A stretch of 64,000 bases of DNA from Azorinus chamasolen (GCA_963576725.1 OY755243.1:73244106-73308105); one strand, 5' to 3'; shown: positions 36,267 to 47,490, counted from the stretch's first letter. Notes: generated by a model from the sequence alone, not told the origin. Made by a program: numbers and translations.

Positions 36267-36358
36267 CTGTCAGCAAATTCTATTGCTTCGTAGTTTGGTG
36301 GAGGGATCAGAATACACACAGAGGGGACAAGTTCCTCCTGGCCTGTTAGGGTTCTCAC
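36267..36358 (-). CDS. MACF1: Spectraplakin exon 13: end of SH3
   Basis: Thirty codons plus two bases: [20 protein letters not shown] then [10 protein letters not shown]. LVPSVCxLIPPPN is the invariant end of the plakin SH3. Acceptor TTGTAG|GTG, donor GACAG|GTAACT; the split Arg codon is completed by the A of exon 14. Confidence 0.95.
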
Positions 36359-36859
36359 CTACAACACAAAATCAGGTCCAGATAAGGCGTGTAAATTAAA
36401 ATATTTTGATTACCATTCTCTGTTTGTATAGTTCAATGGAAATGTTCTTACTGTGAGCATTGAATATCTCTTTGACTAACATAGGAGAATCTGTCAGAAC
36501 CTTTGCAAAAAGTTTGGATCCAGAAGAGATGCCGAGTAACTCAGTCTTCTCACAGAGCTCCAGGTAAGATGCATAAATTTGGACATTTATAGCAAAAGCT
36601 CCTTTATTTCTTCCCCAAACCCCATACCGTGACCATTCTTTAGAATCTTCTCTTTGAGACGATTCTAAAGAGTGGTCACAGTATAGGGTTTGGTGGAGAA
36701 ATGACGATTTTAGTATTGGGTACGCACCGTTATCTGTAACTCAGGATCCAAATTATTTGACACTGATTATACTTTTGTAAAGAAATTAAAGAAAATGCCA
36801 CTTTGAAGTCCAAAGCAGATGGCAATCTTAGTAGTTCTACTAAATATCTAATACCAGGA

Positions 36860-36899
<40 letters not shown>

Positions 36900-36979
36900 T
36901 TCCTTAAGCTGTATATTGTCAAACAATACTTAACATATTACACACTGAAACAAACATCAAACATGACAGAAGAACCTAC
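36359..36979 (-). other. Intron 12: D inside a GGATCC-type palindrome; AT microsatellite
   Basis: D (36553-36744) splits another palindromic repeat, whose halves read GTTTGGATCCAGAAGAGATG at 36512 and AGGATCCAAATTATTTGAC at 36744. A (TA)n run of about 30 bp lies at 36864-36900. Confidence 0.7.
36553..36744. mobile_element. Family D MITE
   Basis: CAGAGCTCCAGGTAAGATGC start, CACCGTTATCTGTAACTC end; hairpin apex CTCTTTGAGACGATTC. Confidence 0.82.
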
Positions 36980-37042
36980 CCGCCAGCGTATTCTGTGACT
37001 GTTATCTAGAAGTACCACTTCTTCTCCTTTGTTAAGCACCAA
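36980..37042 (-). CDS. MACF1: Spectraplakin exon 12: SH3 core
   Basis: Twenty-one codons, LVLNKGEEVVLLDNSHRIRW then R. Matches the SH3 segment that in relatives reads like xxxxxGEEVxLxDNSxxxxW; the conserved Trp and DNS are present. Acceptor ATTACAG|TTG, donor CGG|GTAGGT. Plakin SH3 domains are atypical and lack the usual polyproline-binding surface; they pack against the neighbouring spectrin repeat. Confidence 0.93.
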
Positions 37043-37266
37043 CTGTAATAAAAAAGAAATTATCTGATTAGATATGGTAAACCCTACCTAGATAGTTAAC
37101 TCTCTACTTCATAAACTCACCTTTTCAAACCTTTGCAAACAAGAGTACACCCAAAACAGAATTGTCTGATCTGGGTCCACTCTGTTTGCTTATGGAATAA
37201 TAAAGCTGAGTCCAGTTTCTGCCATGGCTAATATTTCCTGTGACGATGTCTTAAAATGCCATTATA

Positions 37267-37571
37267 ATAAGAGCCGCGCGTGGCGCCAACGCTCGTCTGA
37301 TTTGGTGCTTGTCTAGCTAAATTTAAATTTTTGGAAAAAAATAAAGGGCCATAACTCCGAAATTTTGAAATCAAGAGTTATGGTTCTTAGGGACCTTCCC
37401 CTCAATGAGATCTCCTAACCTATGAAGTTTCAGGTAGATACCTCTTATACATTTCGAGTAATGAGCTACATTAAAGTTTTTGCACAACCACGACCACGAC
37501 AATGCCAACGCCAATGCCTACGACCCAGTGATCACAATAGCTCGACTTTTTCTTCACAACAGACAAGATAA
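37267..37571. mobile_element. Unclassified 300-bp insertion in family A
   Basis: GC-richer insert beginning GAGCCGCGCGTGGCGCC and ending CACAACAGACAAGAT; contains a CACGACCACGACAATGCC tract. Host A sequence resumes on both sides. It resembles pearl/Helentron-type non-autonomous elements only in general layout. Confidence 0.55.
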
Positions 37572-37736
37572 AAATTAATCTCAATAATTAATATTCATGA
37601 TTTCATTATTTCTTATATTAATTATTCATGAAGTAAAGGTTTAATAAATAGCCATAATTCTGAATGTCATGATCAATATGGCTGGTGGTAATCAATTTGA
37701 GCAAAGGAAGTATATCATAAAAGCTACCTACAATAG

Positions 37737-37980
37737 TTAACCCTTTACTTCATAGATGCACCTTTTAACGCCTTTGCAAACAGAGCAGACCCAGACAAAA
37801 CTGCTCCTGTAGGAGCTGTCTGATTAAGGTCTGCTCTGTTTGCTTATTGAATTATATAGATCCAATTCTAAAGCCAAAGGGCAAAAAATCCTGTTTTTAT
37901 ACACCATTAAAAAAAAAAATCTAATTACTATACATTAACTCATTAATTCTTGTATAAATATTCATGAGGTGAAGGGTCAA
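37737..37980 (+). mobile_element. Family A MITE
   Basis: TTAACCCTTTACTTCATAGA start, GAGGTGAAGGGTCAA end; core 37777-37845 with CTCCTGTAGGAG apex. Confidence 0.85.
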
Positions 37981-38004
37981 GTGAATATCATAAATGGTAC
38001 TTAC

Positions 38005-38274
38005 TGGAGGTTGTTTATATATACACAGACATCTACATCTAAGCTCCGAGAACACTGGCTGTCCTCGTTGTTTGAGGGGAATGATTTCACGACTACGTAA
38101 TGTCAGGGAGGACACCCGTCTCTCGTACTCCGACACATGGTCTGACAACTCTTGTAGCTCCTTCAGGAGCTGTTGTAAGGTCTCCACTGATTGGTTGTCA
38201 TCACTGTAACGAATGTTTATGGAATCTGCCTGCCTTGACATCCACTGCTCACATTCGGTGGCTTCCTCAAAATA
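38005..38274 (-). CDS. MACF1: Spectraplakin exon 11: spectrin repeat 5 and start of SH3
   Basis: Ninety codons: YFEEATECEQWMSRQADSIN, then a helical segment, then SREIIPLKQRGQPVFSELRC and RCLCIYKQPP. The IIPLKQR stretch immediately precedes the SH3 domain in plakins, and the C-x-Y-K motif is its first strand. Acceptor TACCAG|TAT, donor CCA|GTAAGT, phase 0. Confidence 0.94.
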
Positions 38275-38762
38275 CTGGTAAAAAATAAAAATGTCAACTC
38301 TTAAGCCCGCTAGCAGCAAATACTATTAGCTATGCAAACAATTTGTTTCTAGTTCGAACATTGAGTTTTTCTGGATCTTACCATGTTCCAAATTGTCTGG
38401 CACTGTTTAATTATGTCTGTGGAAAGACATGTTAAATCAGACAAATTTCATTGATGAAAAGTTTGTTCAGCATGCTAAAGGTTAAACAGTTCAAAATGCT
38501 TTTTGCAAATTCTTAATTTTGAAAAACATCTGAAGAAATGTTGCGCTTGAAATCTTATATTTCTACAAATTTTTGAGGTAGGAAGAAATTTACAAACTAC
38601 AAAGCTGAATTATACTTAATAATACCTGATATAAACAGATTATTACCACAGTGTGAGATATGGCATCTCCTGACTTTTGAGTAGTTTGTGTACTGTCAGC
38701 ACATGAGAGGCAGAAAAGACATAGCATAGTAGAGGATGACAATTCTACCTGACAAAAGTCAC

Positions 38763-39263
38763 TTGACCCTTTCCTTCACATAAACAATTTTAAACATCTT
38801 TGCTAACAGAGTAGCTTCTGAAATGACCAAAATTTCCCTTGTTTGCTGGCCATTATAAAAATTAAGTTAAAGAATATTCATGAAGTCAAGACTTCTTTAG
38901 AGCTACAGTATAGGGTTTGGTGGAGAAATAAAGGAGCTATTCTTGAAAACTTTTAACCCTTTCCCTCATCTAAACGTGTTTTCATGCATATGCAAACAGA
39001 GTAGACCCAGATCAGACGGCTCCTAGAGGAACCGTCTGATCAGGGTCTGCTCTGTTTGCTAATAGAATTTGATAGATCTGTTTATTTGCTTTCTAAAATT
39101 TCTACAATGTTCTACCTTCCATATTTCTTTATAACTATTTTGTTAATGAATATTCAGCAGGTATTGAAATTTGGCCTAAATACAGAACAGGGAAAGGGTT
39201 AAATTTACGCATCTTATCTGGATCTCTGATTCTTGTATAAATATTCTTGAGGGAAAGGGTTAA
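38763..39263 (+). mobile_element. Outer family A MITE of a three-level nest
   Basis: TTGACCCTTTCCTTC start, GAGGGAAAGGGTTAA end, split by family D, itself split by A2. Confidence 0.7.
38953..39202 (+). mobile_element. Family A2 MITE inserted in family D
   Basis: TTAACCCTTTCCCTC start, GGAAAGGGTTAA end. D reads CTTGAAAACTTT before and ATTTACGCATC after, with one TTAA on each side, so TTAA is the duplicated target. Confidence 0.88.
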
Positions 39264-39356
39264 GTCCTGAACGGATTAAAGCGGTGTATAATTACACAAA
39301 TATTACAGAGAACTACTGCTACAGCTGCATGCTCTTTACCATAGATTGATACTTAC

Positions 39357-39452
39357 TTGGTAGTAGGCGGAAGCCTGTTTCACATGAGCTTCAAGGCAGA
39401 CCGAAAGTTGGAGCAGCCACGACCACTGTGACTGCATCTCGCCCATATATGC
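39357..39452 (-). CDS. MACF1: Spectraplakin exon 10: plakin domain spectrin repeat 5
   Basis: Thirty-two codons: AYMGEMQSQWSWLLQLSVCL then EAHVKQASAYYQ. The Q-x-Q-W-S-W-L-L-Q-L-x-x-C-x-E-x-H motif is diagnostic of plakin spectrin repeat 5, the repeat carrying the SH3 insertion. Acceptor TTCCAG|GCA, donor CAA|GTAAGT. Confidence 0.95.
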
Positions 39453-40293
39453 CTGGAATAAAATACATCAAATGTGTCAATAAATTATAATGTACAGACT
39501 GGTCAACAGCGAAGTTTTGATAACCTATGAAACAGTTTACCCATGAAGTACCATAATTTTCCTTAATATTCAGAGAAACTTTGGCAAATAATGCAAACCA
39601 GGACCAATATCAAATAGCTCCTGAAGGAGTGGTGTGATCAGGGTATACACTTCTGTAATATTTCGAAATAGCGAGGGTAGACTGAGTGTCTTAATTAATA
39701 TTCACAATAAGTTAACTCTCTGTAGACATTAAATTGTTTAATTCATAGATACACCTTTTCATGTCTTTGCAAATGGCGCAGATGTACATCAGATGGCTCT
39801 TGTAGGAGCTGTCTGATAAGGGCCTACTCTCCTTGCTTATGGAATTGGTATAGATCTGGCTAAAAAAAACTTGCTCATTGACTATTATAAAAAAAATCAA
39901 TTAATGAATATTCACAAAGTCATGAATTCTTGGATAAATATTCATGAAATAAAGGGTTAATACACACATGTACATGAGTATCATTTAGCAATACCCTCAG
40001 GGGCTGCCATTACAGTCTGATACTATACACACTACATAAATATAATTGCACATTTGCAAACAGAGTAGACCCAGATCAGGCAGCTCCTACAGGAGCTGTC
40101 TGATCAGGGTCTGCTCTGTTTGCTTTTGACATGACATAGATCTGACTCTACAGTTTTTGTATAAGTTTCATTGAAAAGTTTACATTATAAAACTTCCAGC
40201 TGATAAATATTCACGATGTCATAATTTCTCACTTGAATGATGAACAGGGAACGGGTTAATGCCACAATAATTTGATTTTTTCAGTGGTCTTAC
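39453..40293 (-). other. Intron 9: two A elements
   Basis: A about 39730-39962 and A about 40050-40260, the latter with a well preserved core (40059-40126) but a lost left end. Nothing else is recognised. Confidence 0.75.
39730..39962 (+). mobile_element. Family A MITE, diverged
   Basis: Left end TTTAATTCATAGATACACC; right end ATGAAATAAAGGGTTAA; hairpin with several mismatches. Confidence 0.75.
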
Positions 40294-40398
40294 CTCAATG
40301 GTTTTGGAGGCAGGGTGTCTGTCAAGCACCATGGAGTTTCCTCGGTCCTGCAGGGAGTTGAACTGTGTCTCACGAGCCTTCATTTCATGCAACAAGTT
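40294..40398 (-). CDS. MACF1: Spectraplakin exon 9: plakin domain
   Basis: Thirty-five codons: NLLHEMKARETQFNSLQDRG then NSMVLDRHPASKTIE. Continuation of spectrin repeat 4; the G..M/L....HPA...I motif is conserved in MACF1, dystonin and plectin. Acceptor TTTCAG|AAC, donor GAG|GTAAGA. Follows a 6.5-kb intron. Confidence 0.93.
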
Positions 40399-41631
40399 CT
40401 GAAAAAACATGTACAAATAGATATACTTATCATGTGCAACTCTAAATTACACTTGTCAAACTTGATTTACTTTTTGAGTACATGACAAACTATGCAAACT
40501 GTCTAAATTGAGATTAGACACCAACTAGCTCGGTTTCTCTTCAGAATCCAAAATGTTTGATTGTATTCTTGAAGAGAAATGGAAGAAAAAAGTAACCTTG
40601 AAATTTGTAGCATATGACAATTTTTGTTAATGACAATTTCTTAACACATTGGTAGTAATTTATTCACCCTCTATCATGCACACGTAATTGGAACATAAGT
40701 TCCAATAATAATCCTAAATATTCAAACAGACCAACTTAAGCAAAAAGTGCAGGCCCAGATTAAACAGTTAAATTGAACATATGAGTCTTAAATAGCAGAT
40801 GGTTGTTTAATGCAGAGTAAGTGTAATACAGCAAGCTCCTATAGGAGCTTTCTGCATCACTTCTGTCCTGCATTAAGCTACCACCTGTTTTTGCAATCTA
40901 AATTTAGACTTATTTTTAATGGCCACGTAAGACAGATTCCATTGTATGTAGGTTTATATACAGGTGGAAAAATGAGATTGAGCGTCAGAATATTTAGGAT
41001 ATTTTACAATGACACACTTGTTCAGTCGCATTTTTCACAACTACAATTCACTCTCTTAATCTCCAACATACACAAGAAGTCATCACCATTATGTCCTGTA
41101 CAACAAAATAACTATGAATTTCACAAGTATATGACATAAATACAGACCTTAACAAAAGGGCAATAAACATTATTTTTGATTAACCGTTTACCTGACAGAA
41201 ACACCTTTTTACACCTTTGCAAACAGAGTAGACCCAGATCAGACAGCTCCTGTAGAAGCTGACTGATCAAGGTCTAATCCGTTTGCTTATTACATTCTTC
41301 AAAGTTTTTTGCTTTTTCAATATGTACATCTTTTTACATTATCATGGACATTCATATTAACATCTAGATATCTAATAACTGTCAATGAAGTTCTTTATAC
41401 ATATATACACCACATGCATATTTATTTTTGTTTTGTAGTTTCAACAACTTATCCATAATTGACACTTTGTAAATATCGAATACAAATGATTCCATATATC
41501 CATAAATGACACTTTGTAAATATCGAATACAAATGATTCCATATATGAGTTGAACCTTGAGAAATAGTGCAAAGGGTACTGCAAAATCTATTGCACCAAT
41601 GGCACCATTTCCAAATACATGTAGGTCAGTC

Positions 41632-42065
41632 TTAATCCATTCCCTCATATTGACACCTCTGTACAGTAAAACCTCTCTATAACGACCACTAAATTGTGTT
41701 AATTAAATTAGTTGGTATGTTGGACAGGTGGTTGCTTAAAGTAAGGTGAAAGTAAAACAGAACGCTCCTATAGGAGCGTTGTGATTCACTTTCACCTTGC
41801 TTTAGGCAGCCACCTGCCTTTAACACAAAATACTTGATGTAATTTAGTGGTCGTTATAGAGAGGTTTTACTGTATTATAAAATCACTTTTGGAAACCATT
41901 GTGATGGATAGAGCATTTGCTCCTATGGAGCAAATAATCTATTTATTACAATGGTGTAAAAACTACATCATTCTAAAATGTTTCTTTTTTCTAGTAAATG
42001 TTCCTTTTTGGTAGATTTATTCAAAGAGGTTGGGTATAAAAATAGCCTATGAGGTAATGGGTTAA
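41632..42065. mobile_element. Family B MITE split by family C
   Basis: TTAATCCATTCCCTC start, TGAGGTAATGGGTTAA end; interrupted after CACCTCTG by C with TA on both sides. Confidence 0.88.
41664..41872. mobile_element. Family C MITE (type 1 arms), complete 209 bp
   Basis: CAGTAAAACCTCTCTATAAC start and complementary end, TA duplicated (41662-41663, 41873-41874). Hairpin arm AACAGAACGCTCC with CTCCTATAGGAG apex. Ends and TA target suggest a pogo/Tigger-like (Tc1/mariner) MITE. Confidence 0.9.
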
Positions 42066-42191
42066 ATATTGGTAATATTATTCCAAGGACATGCATACAA
42101 TGATGAGCATAAGTAAATGTACCAGTTTATACTCGATGTCCAGACAGTACATTATTGGTACACATGAAATTGATAAAGCCAGGCATTACTC

Positions 42192-42445
42192 TCAACCCTT
42201 TACTCCACAGAGATGCCTTATGGCACCTTTGCAAACAGAGCAGACCCAGATTTTGATGGCTCATGTAGGAGCCATCTGATCACGGTCTGCTTTGTTTGCT
42301 TATGAAATTACATAGATCTATTTCTGCAGTTTCTGCCTTGGTACAGAATTACTCGTTTACAATACCATTATAAAAATAAATTCAGCTAATAAATATTCAT
42401 GATGTCATTATTTCTTACATGAATATTCATGGAGTAAAAGGTTAA
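42192..42445 (+). mobile_element. Family A MITE
   Basis: TCAACCCTTTACTCC start, ATGGAGTAAAAGGTTAA end; core 42230-42300. Confidence 0.87.
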
Positions 42446-42837
42446 TAAAGAGACTGTTGCAATAATGTATTTTATATCACTTTCACAACAAGTGGCAGTC
42501 TTTTTCATCAAAATGTAACTACCAAGCTCATATGAACCGGACCAAAAACAATAGTAAATACAAACAGTCCTGGAAAAAACAAAATTTGGGATTTCAAAGC
42601 AAAACTCAAAAGTAACAATCTACCAGCAGTGGAAATATAAAGAAAAGGAAGCAATTTAAACACTGACACATATTACAAAGCTGACAAACGACCATGGAAC
42701 TTTTCATGGGTATACCAAACTGATGACAACTATTACAAATGTTTCCTTTCAACTCTTGCTACTAGTTTACCCTGTACCCCATGAATGTTCTGGTAAGAAG
42801 AGTTAATTATTTGCTGATTTTTTACAGGTCTTCATAA

Positions 42838-43042
42838 TATATCTAAATCAAAACAATTTTAAGAATAACTCCTTTATTTCTCCACCAAATCCTATGTTTG
42901 ACCACTCTTTAGAATCGCCTCCTCGAGACGATTCTAAAGAGTGGTCACAACATGGGGTTTGGTGGAGAAATGACGATTTTAGTATTTGAGGAGAAGTGAC
43001 GATTTTAGTATTTGAGTATGCACACATATCTGTTGCTTTGTT
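42838..43042. mobile_element. Family D MITE with internal 30-bp duplication
   Basis: Hairpin 42885-42970; the segment GACGATTTTAGTATTTGAG occurs twice near the right end. Confidence 0.75.
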
Positions 43043-43895
43043 TATAATGACTTTATGAACAAGGGAATGCTTGTCAAAGGTACAAACTGTATTCAAAAGA
43101 ATATATCTATTTCATAAGAAACAGAGCAGATCTTTCTGACAGCCCCTATGAGAATCATCTGATCTGGGTAAATTCTGTTTGCAAAGATGTCAAAAGATGT
43201 ATCTAAGTAAAGGATTAACCATGAACTAACTAGCAAACAGCTGGAATCTGGAGTTAGCACTTTAGCTGACCGAACAAAAGCATGGATTCTTATTTGCACC
43301 AGTTAGTGTGGTAAAGGGCAGTGATTCCATCCAAAGGGCACCAATGTCTCCAACAATTAAACATATATCATCTAAAGCTAAAAAGTAACAAGCCCAAAAT
43401 TCCAAAAGAAATGGAACCATATCTTGCTACAGTCCAAGTTATTCCTCATCAGATCGGATGTTCTTCTTCTGCGAAAATTTGAGGCCATTTCTCAATATAT
43501 TGTTTTGTGGTAATCGGGGCAACAGACAAAAGTTGATATTTTCAGAAAATGACAAAAGGTCAAAAATTGAGCTAACCATAAACAACTGTACAATATAATG
43601 ACATAGCATCTACAAAAATATACAAAATAAAATGTTAAAGCCGACTCATGTGTTGATCTGCAATCCGCAACATAATTTTACCGAAGCAAAAGGATATTTC
43701 AAAGTTACATTTAACTAGACTGTATTTAATATATAAAAACAATACTTTTAAAAGTACATCAACAACACCAATTATAATGTAGACGACTTTAAAGGAATAC
43801 TTGCCGATAACCAAGACGTTCCCTTTCAAAAAGGAATGATGACAAAATCAAGTACAATATCACAAAGAGCCAATCACTACCACACAATACATGTA

Positions 43896-44298
43896 CAGTA
43901 GGACCTGTTTTAAGTGACCATTAAAAAGGTACAATTCTGGCAGGTGGTAGTTTAATGCAGAAAGCTCCAGTTGGAGCTTTCTGCAGCACTTTTTCCCTGT
44001 ATTAACTCTTTACTCCATGAATATTCATGTCAACAATAATGAAATCATGAATATTAATTAGATGAGTTTTAAAAAGTCATATGAACGCTGGAAAAATTTG
44101 CCATGGCAGGAGCTTCAGAATCAGATCTATATTATTCCATTAGCAACAGTGCAGATGCTGAACAGACAGCTGCTCCAACAGAAGCTGTCTGATCTGGGTC
44201 TTCTCTATTTGCAAAGGTGTTAAAGGCCTATTTATGGAGTAAAGGGTTCAGACTCTTATGTTCAATAAATGAATGGTCGTTTACGACAAGTTTTACTG
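43896..44298. mobile_element. Family C MITE split by family A
   Basis: CAGTAGGACCTGTTTTAAGT start after TA, CAAGTTTTACTG end before TA; split after TTTTTCCCTGTA by A. Confidence 0.78.
44002..44249 (-). mobile_element. Family A MITE inside family C
   Basis: TTAACTCTTTACTCC start, ATGGAGTAAAGGGTTCA end; hairpin about 44140-44215. Confidence 0.82.
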
Positions 44299-44749
44299 TA
44301 CATACAAGTATTCCACCTATAAACTGCAGCCAAATGAAGATGCTAATTCCATACATTAGATATACAGCTACATTTCCCAACTCAAAATGGAATGATATAT
44401 GAAGTACTTTCAGCAGTTTAATTCAACTGAAATAAAACATTTTTATATACATGTACATGTCATTTCATGCCTTCTGTGTTGATGAGAGGACCTGCAGTCA
44501 ATCTTACAACAATTAAACACAAGTGTCAGAGGAGCTCATGTGTCACCTACTGAAAGTGTGGCAGACTGGTGTGATGAAAAAAGCATGTAAGACAGACAGA
44601 CAGATGGACAGACAACAGGAAAGTGATCTCTAAGTGACACCCTGCACACAGGAGGTGACACAACACACCTTTAATTTACTTTAAGTAAAGGAAATTACAT
44701 TGAGAATAATTTCTGATAATGAATGTAATTGTCAGAATATATTCTGAAC

Positions 44750-44980
44750 ATAACCCTTTCCCTGTTCTATGTTTATTTCAAATTTCAATACCTATGGAAT
44801 ATTCATGGACAAAATAGTTATAATGAATATGGAAGGTGAAAAGTTGTAGCCATTTTAGAAAGTTAAGAAACAGATCTTTCAAATTCCATTAGCAAACAAG
44901 AGTAAACCCTGATCAGATGGCTGATCTGGGTCTACTCTGTTTGCATATGCGTGAAAATGCGTTTATATGAAGGAAAGGGA
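44750..44980 (-). mobile_element. Family A2 MITE
   Basis: ATAACCCTTTCCCTGTTCTA start; ends ATGAAGGAAAGGG without TTAA; apex shortened. Confidence 0.78.
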
Positions 44981-45086
44981 AAAACAGTAGGTGAAAATTC
45001 ACTGCCATAAGAACGAAATTATCACCATCCTGCCATAAACAAGTTGAGTATGTATAAGATTGTAAGAGTCTGCGGTAACCATCAGG

Positions 45087-45329
45087 TTAACACTTTACCT
45101 CATGAATATTCATGTCAGAATTAATATCTTCATGAATATTTATTAGCTGGGATTTTTTATTCATAATGGTACATGAACTCAGGATGTTTTGGCCATTGCA
45201 GAAACTCTAGAACCATAGCTATATTGCTCCATAGCAAACAGAGCAAATCCTGATCAGACGGCTCCTTTAGGAGCCTTCTGATCTGGGTCTACTCTGTTTG
45301 CAAAGGTGTGAAAAAATGTAAAGGGTTAA
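45087..45329 (-). mobile_element. Family A MITE, complete
   Basis: TTAACACTTTACCTCATGAA start, AATGTAAAGGGTTAA end; core 45234-45302 with apex CTCCTTTAGGAG. Confidence 0.87.
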
Positions 45330-45709
45330 CAACAGATGTGATCCTCAAATCAACATCACCAGCCCCTACATAACAAAAGATACTGATAAACAAATGAACC
45401 ACATGATGAGAAACTGTAGCGGGCTCCGCGTACAGTGTACACGCAGACCAACCCCAGCATCAGAGATAAGGCGTCATGCCAGGAACTGCACTGTTTGAAA
45501 CTTATTCATATCTCAAATGACAAGCAGTGTAGAACTGACACCACATATCTCTGAACTAGTGGCTGGCGTTTGTGCATACTGAGTAGCCCAAGAGTTACAG
45601 TTTTTCATGAGGCAGTCCACAATATGAAATGAAATCCCAACCTGTCCAAAGTTGTGTCCATAAACTGGGTACCCCTACAATCAGGAAGGACATAACACAT
45701 TAACCCATT

Positions 45710-45946
45710 ACTACATGAATATTCATATTACTATATCACTATGACAATTTTAATTGGCTGTATCTTTATAATGAGTCATACACAATGGATTTCTTACCAA
45801 ATGTAGTTACGACAGAAACAGGTCTATATTATTTCATAGCAAACAGAGCAGACTCTAATCAGATGGCTCCTACAGGAGCCATCTGATCTGGGTCTACTGT
45901 TTGCAAAGGTGTAAAAAAAAAAGAGTCTTATGGAGTAAAGGGTTAA
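45710..45946 (-). mobile_element. Family A MITE, complete
   Basis: TTAACCCATTACTACATGAA start (B-like first bases), ATGGAGTAAAGGGTTAA end. Confidence 0.87.
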
Positions 45947-46043
45947 TACAAAAACAAATTTGACTCAGTTATCTCATGAATGCCAACTATGGGAGTTTTT
46001 CTGTTTCTTTCCATCATACGGTTGCTGTGCCAATGTATCTGAT

Positions 46044-46278
46044 TTGAACCCTTTACCTAACGGATATTCATGAAAGAAATAATGACTACGGAATATCGAT
46101 TAGCAGAATGTTTATAATGGTCTTACGTACAAAGGAATTTTAAACCATGACAGAAACTTTAGAATCACTTCTATATTTAATACATAAGCAAACAGAGCAG
46201 ACCATGTTAGAACCATCTGATCTGGGTCTTCTCTGTTTGCAAAGGAGTTAAAAGGCGTATCTATGAGGTAAGGGTTAA
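46044..46278 (-). mobile_element. Family A MITE
   Basis: TTGAACCCTTTACC start, ATGAGGTAAGGGTTAA end; hairpin first arm lost. Confidence 0.82.
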
Positions 46279-46560
46279 CTAAATTCATTCATAGCCGTCT
46301 GATCTGGGTTTACTGTTTGCAAAGGAGTAGGAAGGTGCATTTATGGAGTAAAGGGTTAAGACCGGGTGAAAGTTTCTTTTGTTCAGAGAGATTTTCTATA
46401 AAGAATATATAAGGAAAAATTCGGGACCAAAATATTTGTTCCGTTTTTAGAGATTTTTGGTTTTCAGAGACCCGTTTTTCAGAGGTTTTCAGTCCATCTG
46501 ACAATTCAGCTTGAAAGCGTTAAGCAGCAACCTGCTTTTAAAGTCATCCATATTTATTCT

Positions 46561-46789
46561 TTAACCCATTACCTCATAGGCTATTTTTAGATACAACCTC
46601 TTTGAATAAATCTACCGAAAAGGAGCATTAACTAGAGAAAAGGAAATATTTAGAATTTTGTAGTTTGAAACCATTGTGATAAATACAGCATTTGCTCCTA
46701 TAGGAGCAAATGCTCTATTTATCACAATGGTTTCACAAAGTGACTTTTACAGAGTCGTCAAAAGTTGTCAATATCAGGGAATGGGTTAA
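46561..46789. mobile_element. Family B MITE, complete 229 bp
   Basis: TTAACCCATTACCTC start, CAGGGAATGGGTTAA end; palindrome nearly perfect with CTCCTATAGGAG apex. Confidence 0.9.
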
Positions 46790-46891
46790 GTAAGTGCTAT
46801 AGCATGGCTCTACTGTAGTGTAGTGTTAACGTATATCAGTGTGAAACCTATACAGCAACTTCCTGTAGACTGGTTCTCATCAACTTCCTAC

Positions 46892-47053
46892 CTTGTAGAA
46901 CTCCTCGACTGTGGGGACATTCAGTCTGCTGGAGCTCCAGTCTCTCGTCACTTCCACTTCCTCTTTCTCGCTCAGCCAGATCAGCTCCTGGGTCGACGCC
47001 TGAATAAACTCTAGTAGGGACTCTAGATTCTTCAGTCGACGACTGGACGTGTT
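46892..47053 (-). CDS. MACF1: Spectraplakin exon 8: plakin domain spectrin repeat 4
   Basis: Fifty-four codons including RRLKNLESLLEFIQASTQEL, then IWLSEKEEVEVTRDWSSSRL. The pattern (T/S)QELIWLxEKEExEVxxDWS is among the most conserved stretches in the plakin family. Phase 0 at both ends; acceptor TTACAG|AAC, donor AAG|GTAGGA. A family B element ends about 100 bp downstream in the next intron. Confidence 0.95.
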
Positions 47054-47412
47054 CTGTAATAAACATCCGTTCAAACATGACACCATCCATTTTGAATATA
47101 ACAACTTATTTCCATGGCAAACAATATAGGAGGACCTACAAGAGTCATCTGATCTGGGTTTACTGTGTTGGCAAATGTCTCTCTATCAAGTACAGGTTTT
47201 ATGCTCCACATAATTATTCTGTATTAACTCTTTCCACCATGAATATTTATAGGAGCCGTCTGATCTGGGTCTAATCTGTTTGCAAAGGCGTAGAAAGGCG
47301 TACTTATGGAGTAAAGGGTTATATTACCAACTGTCTTAATCTTTTCCCCATTTAATATTTGTGTAAGATATAATGACATCATGAATAATTTTGAGGTTAC
47401 GGTGAGACTTAC
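47054..47412 (-). other. Intron 7: deleted A copies
   Basis: A fragment about 47120-47200 and a miniature A about 47226-47322 that keeps both ends but only half of the hairpin. Confidence 0.7.
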
Positions 47413-47490
47413 ATGTAACAATGAATAGGCAACTTCTACTTTCGACAACCATTCTGTGTACAAATCCTGCTCATCTGACAGCAAATTTCT
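47413..47490 (-). CDS. MACF1: Spectraplakin exon 7: plakin domain
   Basis: Twenty-six codons: RNLLSDEQDLYTEWLSKVEV then AYSLLH, phase 0 to 0. Short helical exon joining exon 6 to the spectrin repeat of exons 8-9. Acceptor ATTTCAG|AGA, donor CAT|GTAAGT. Confidence 0.9.

Larger units (their letters stand above)
37043..38004 (-). other. Intron 11: A with a foreign insertion, and a second A
   Basis: A about 37098-37643 is split by an unclassified 300-bp insertion (about 37267-37571). A complete A occupies 37737-37980. Confidence 0.75.
38275..39356 (-). other. Intron 10: three-level nest A > D > A2
   Basis: Outer A (38763-39263) is broken by D remnants (about 38898-38952 and 39203-39228), which in turn are split by a complete A2 (38953-39202). 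38330-38760 shows only a weak relative of the GGATCC-type repeat. Confidence 0.75.
40399..46891 (-). other. Intron 8, 6.5 kb: A, B, C and D elements
   Basis: C hairpin remnant (40800-40895); truncated A (41181-41300); a 47-bp duplication containing TTGTAAATATCGAATACAAA (41452-41545); B split by C (41632-42065); A (42192-42445); D (42838-43042); partial A (43100-43222); C split by A (43896-44298); A2 (44750-44980); A copies 45087-45329, 45710-45946 and 46044-46278; fragment 46290-46358; B (46561-46789). 43230-43890 and 44300-44750 hold nothing I can name. Confidence 0.78.

Noticed and set aside
37921..38319. Minus-strand reading of 132 codons taken as a whole gene
   Set aside because: Only 38005-38274 is coding; both ends run across clear splice sites into intron sequence.
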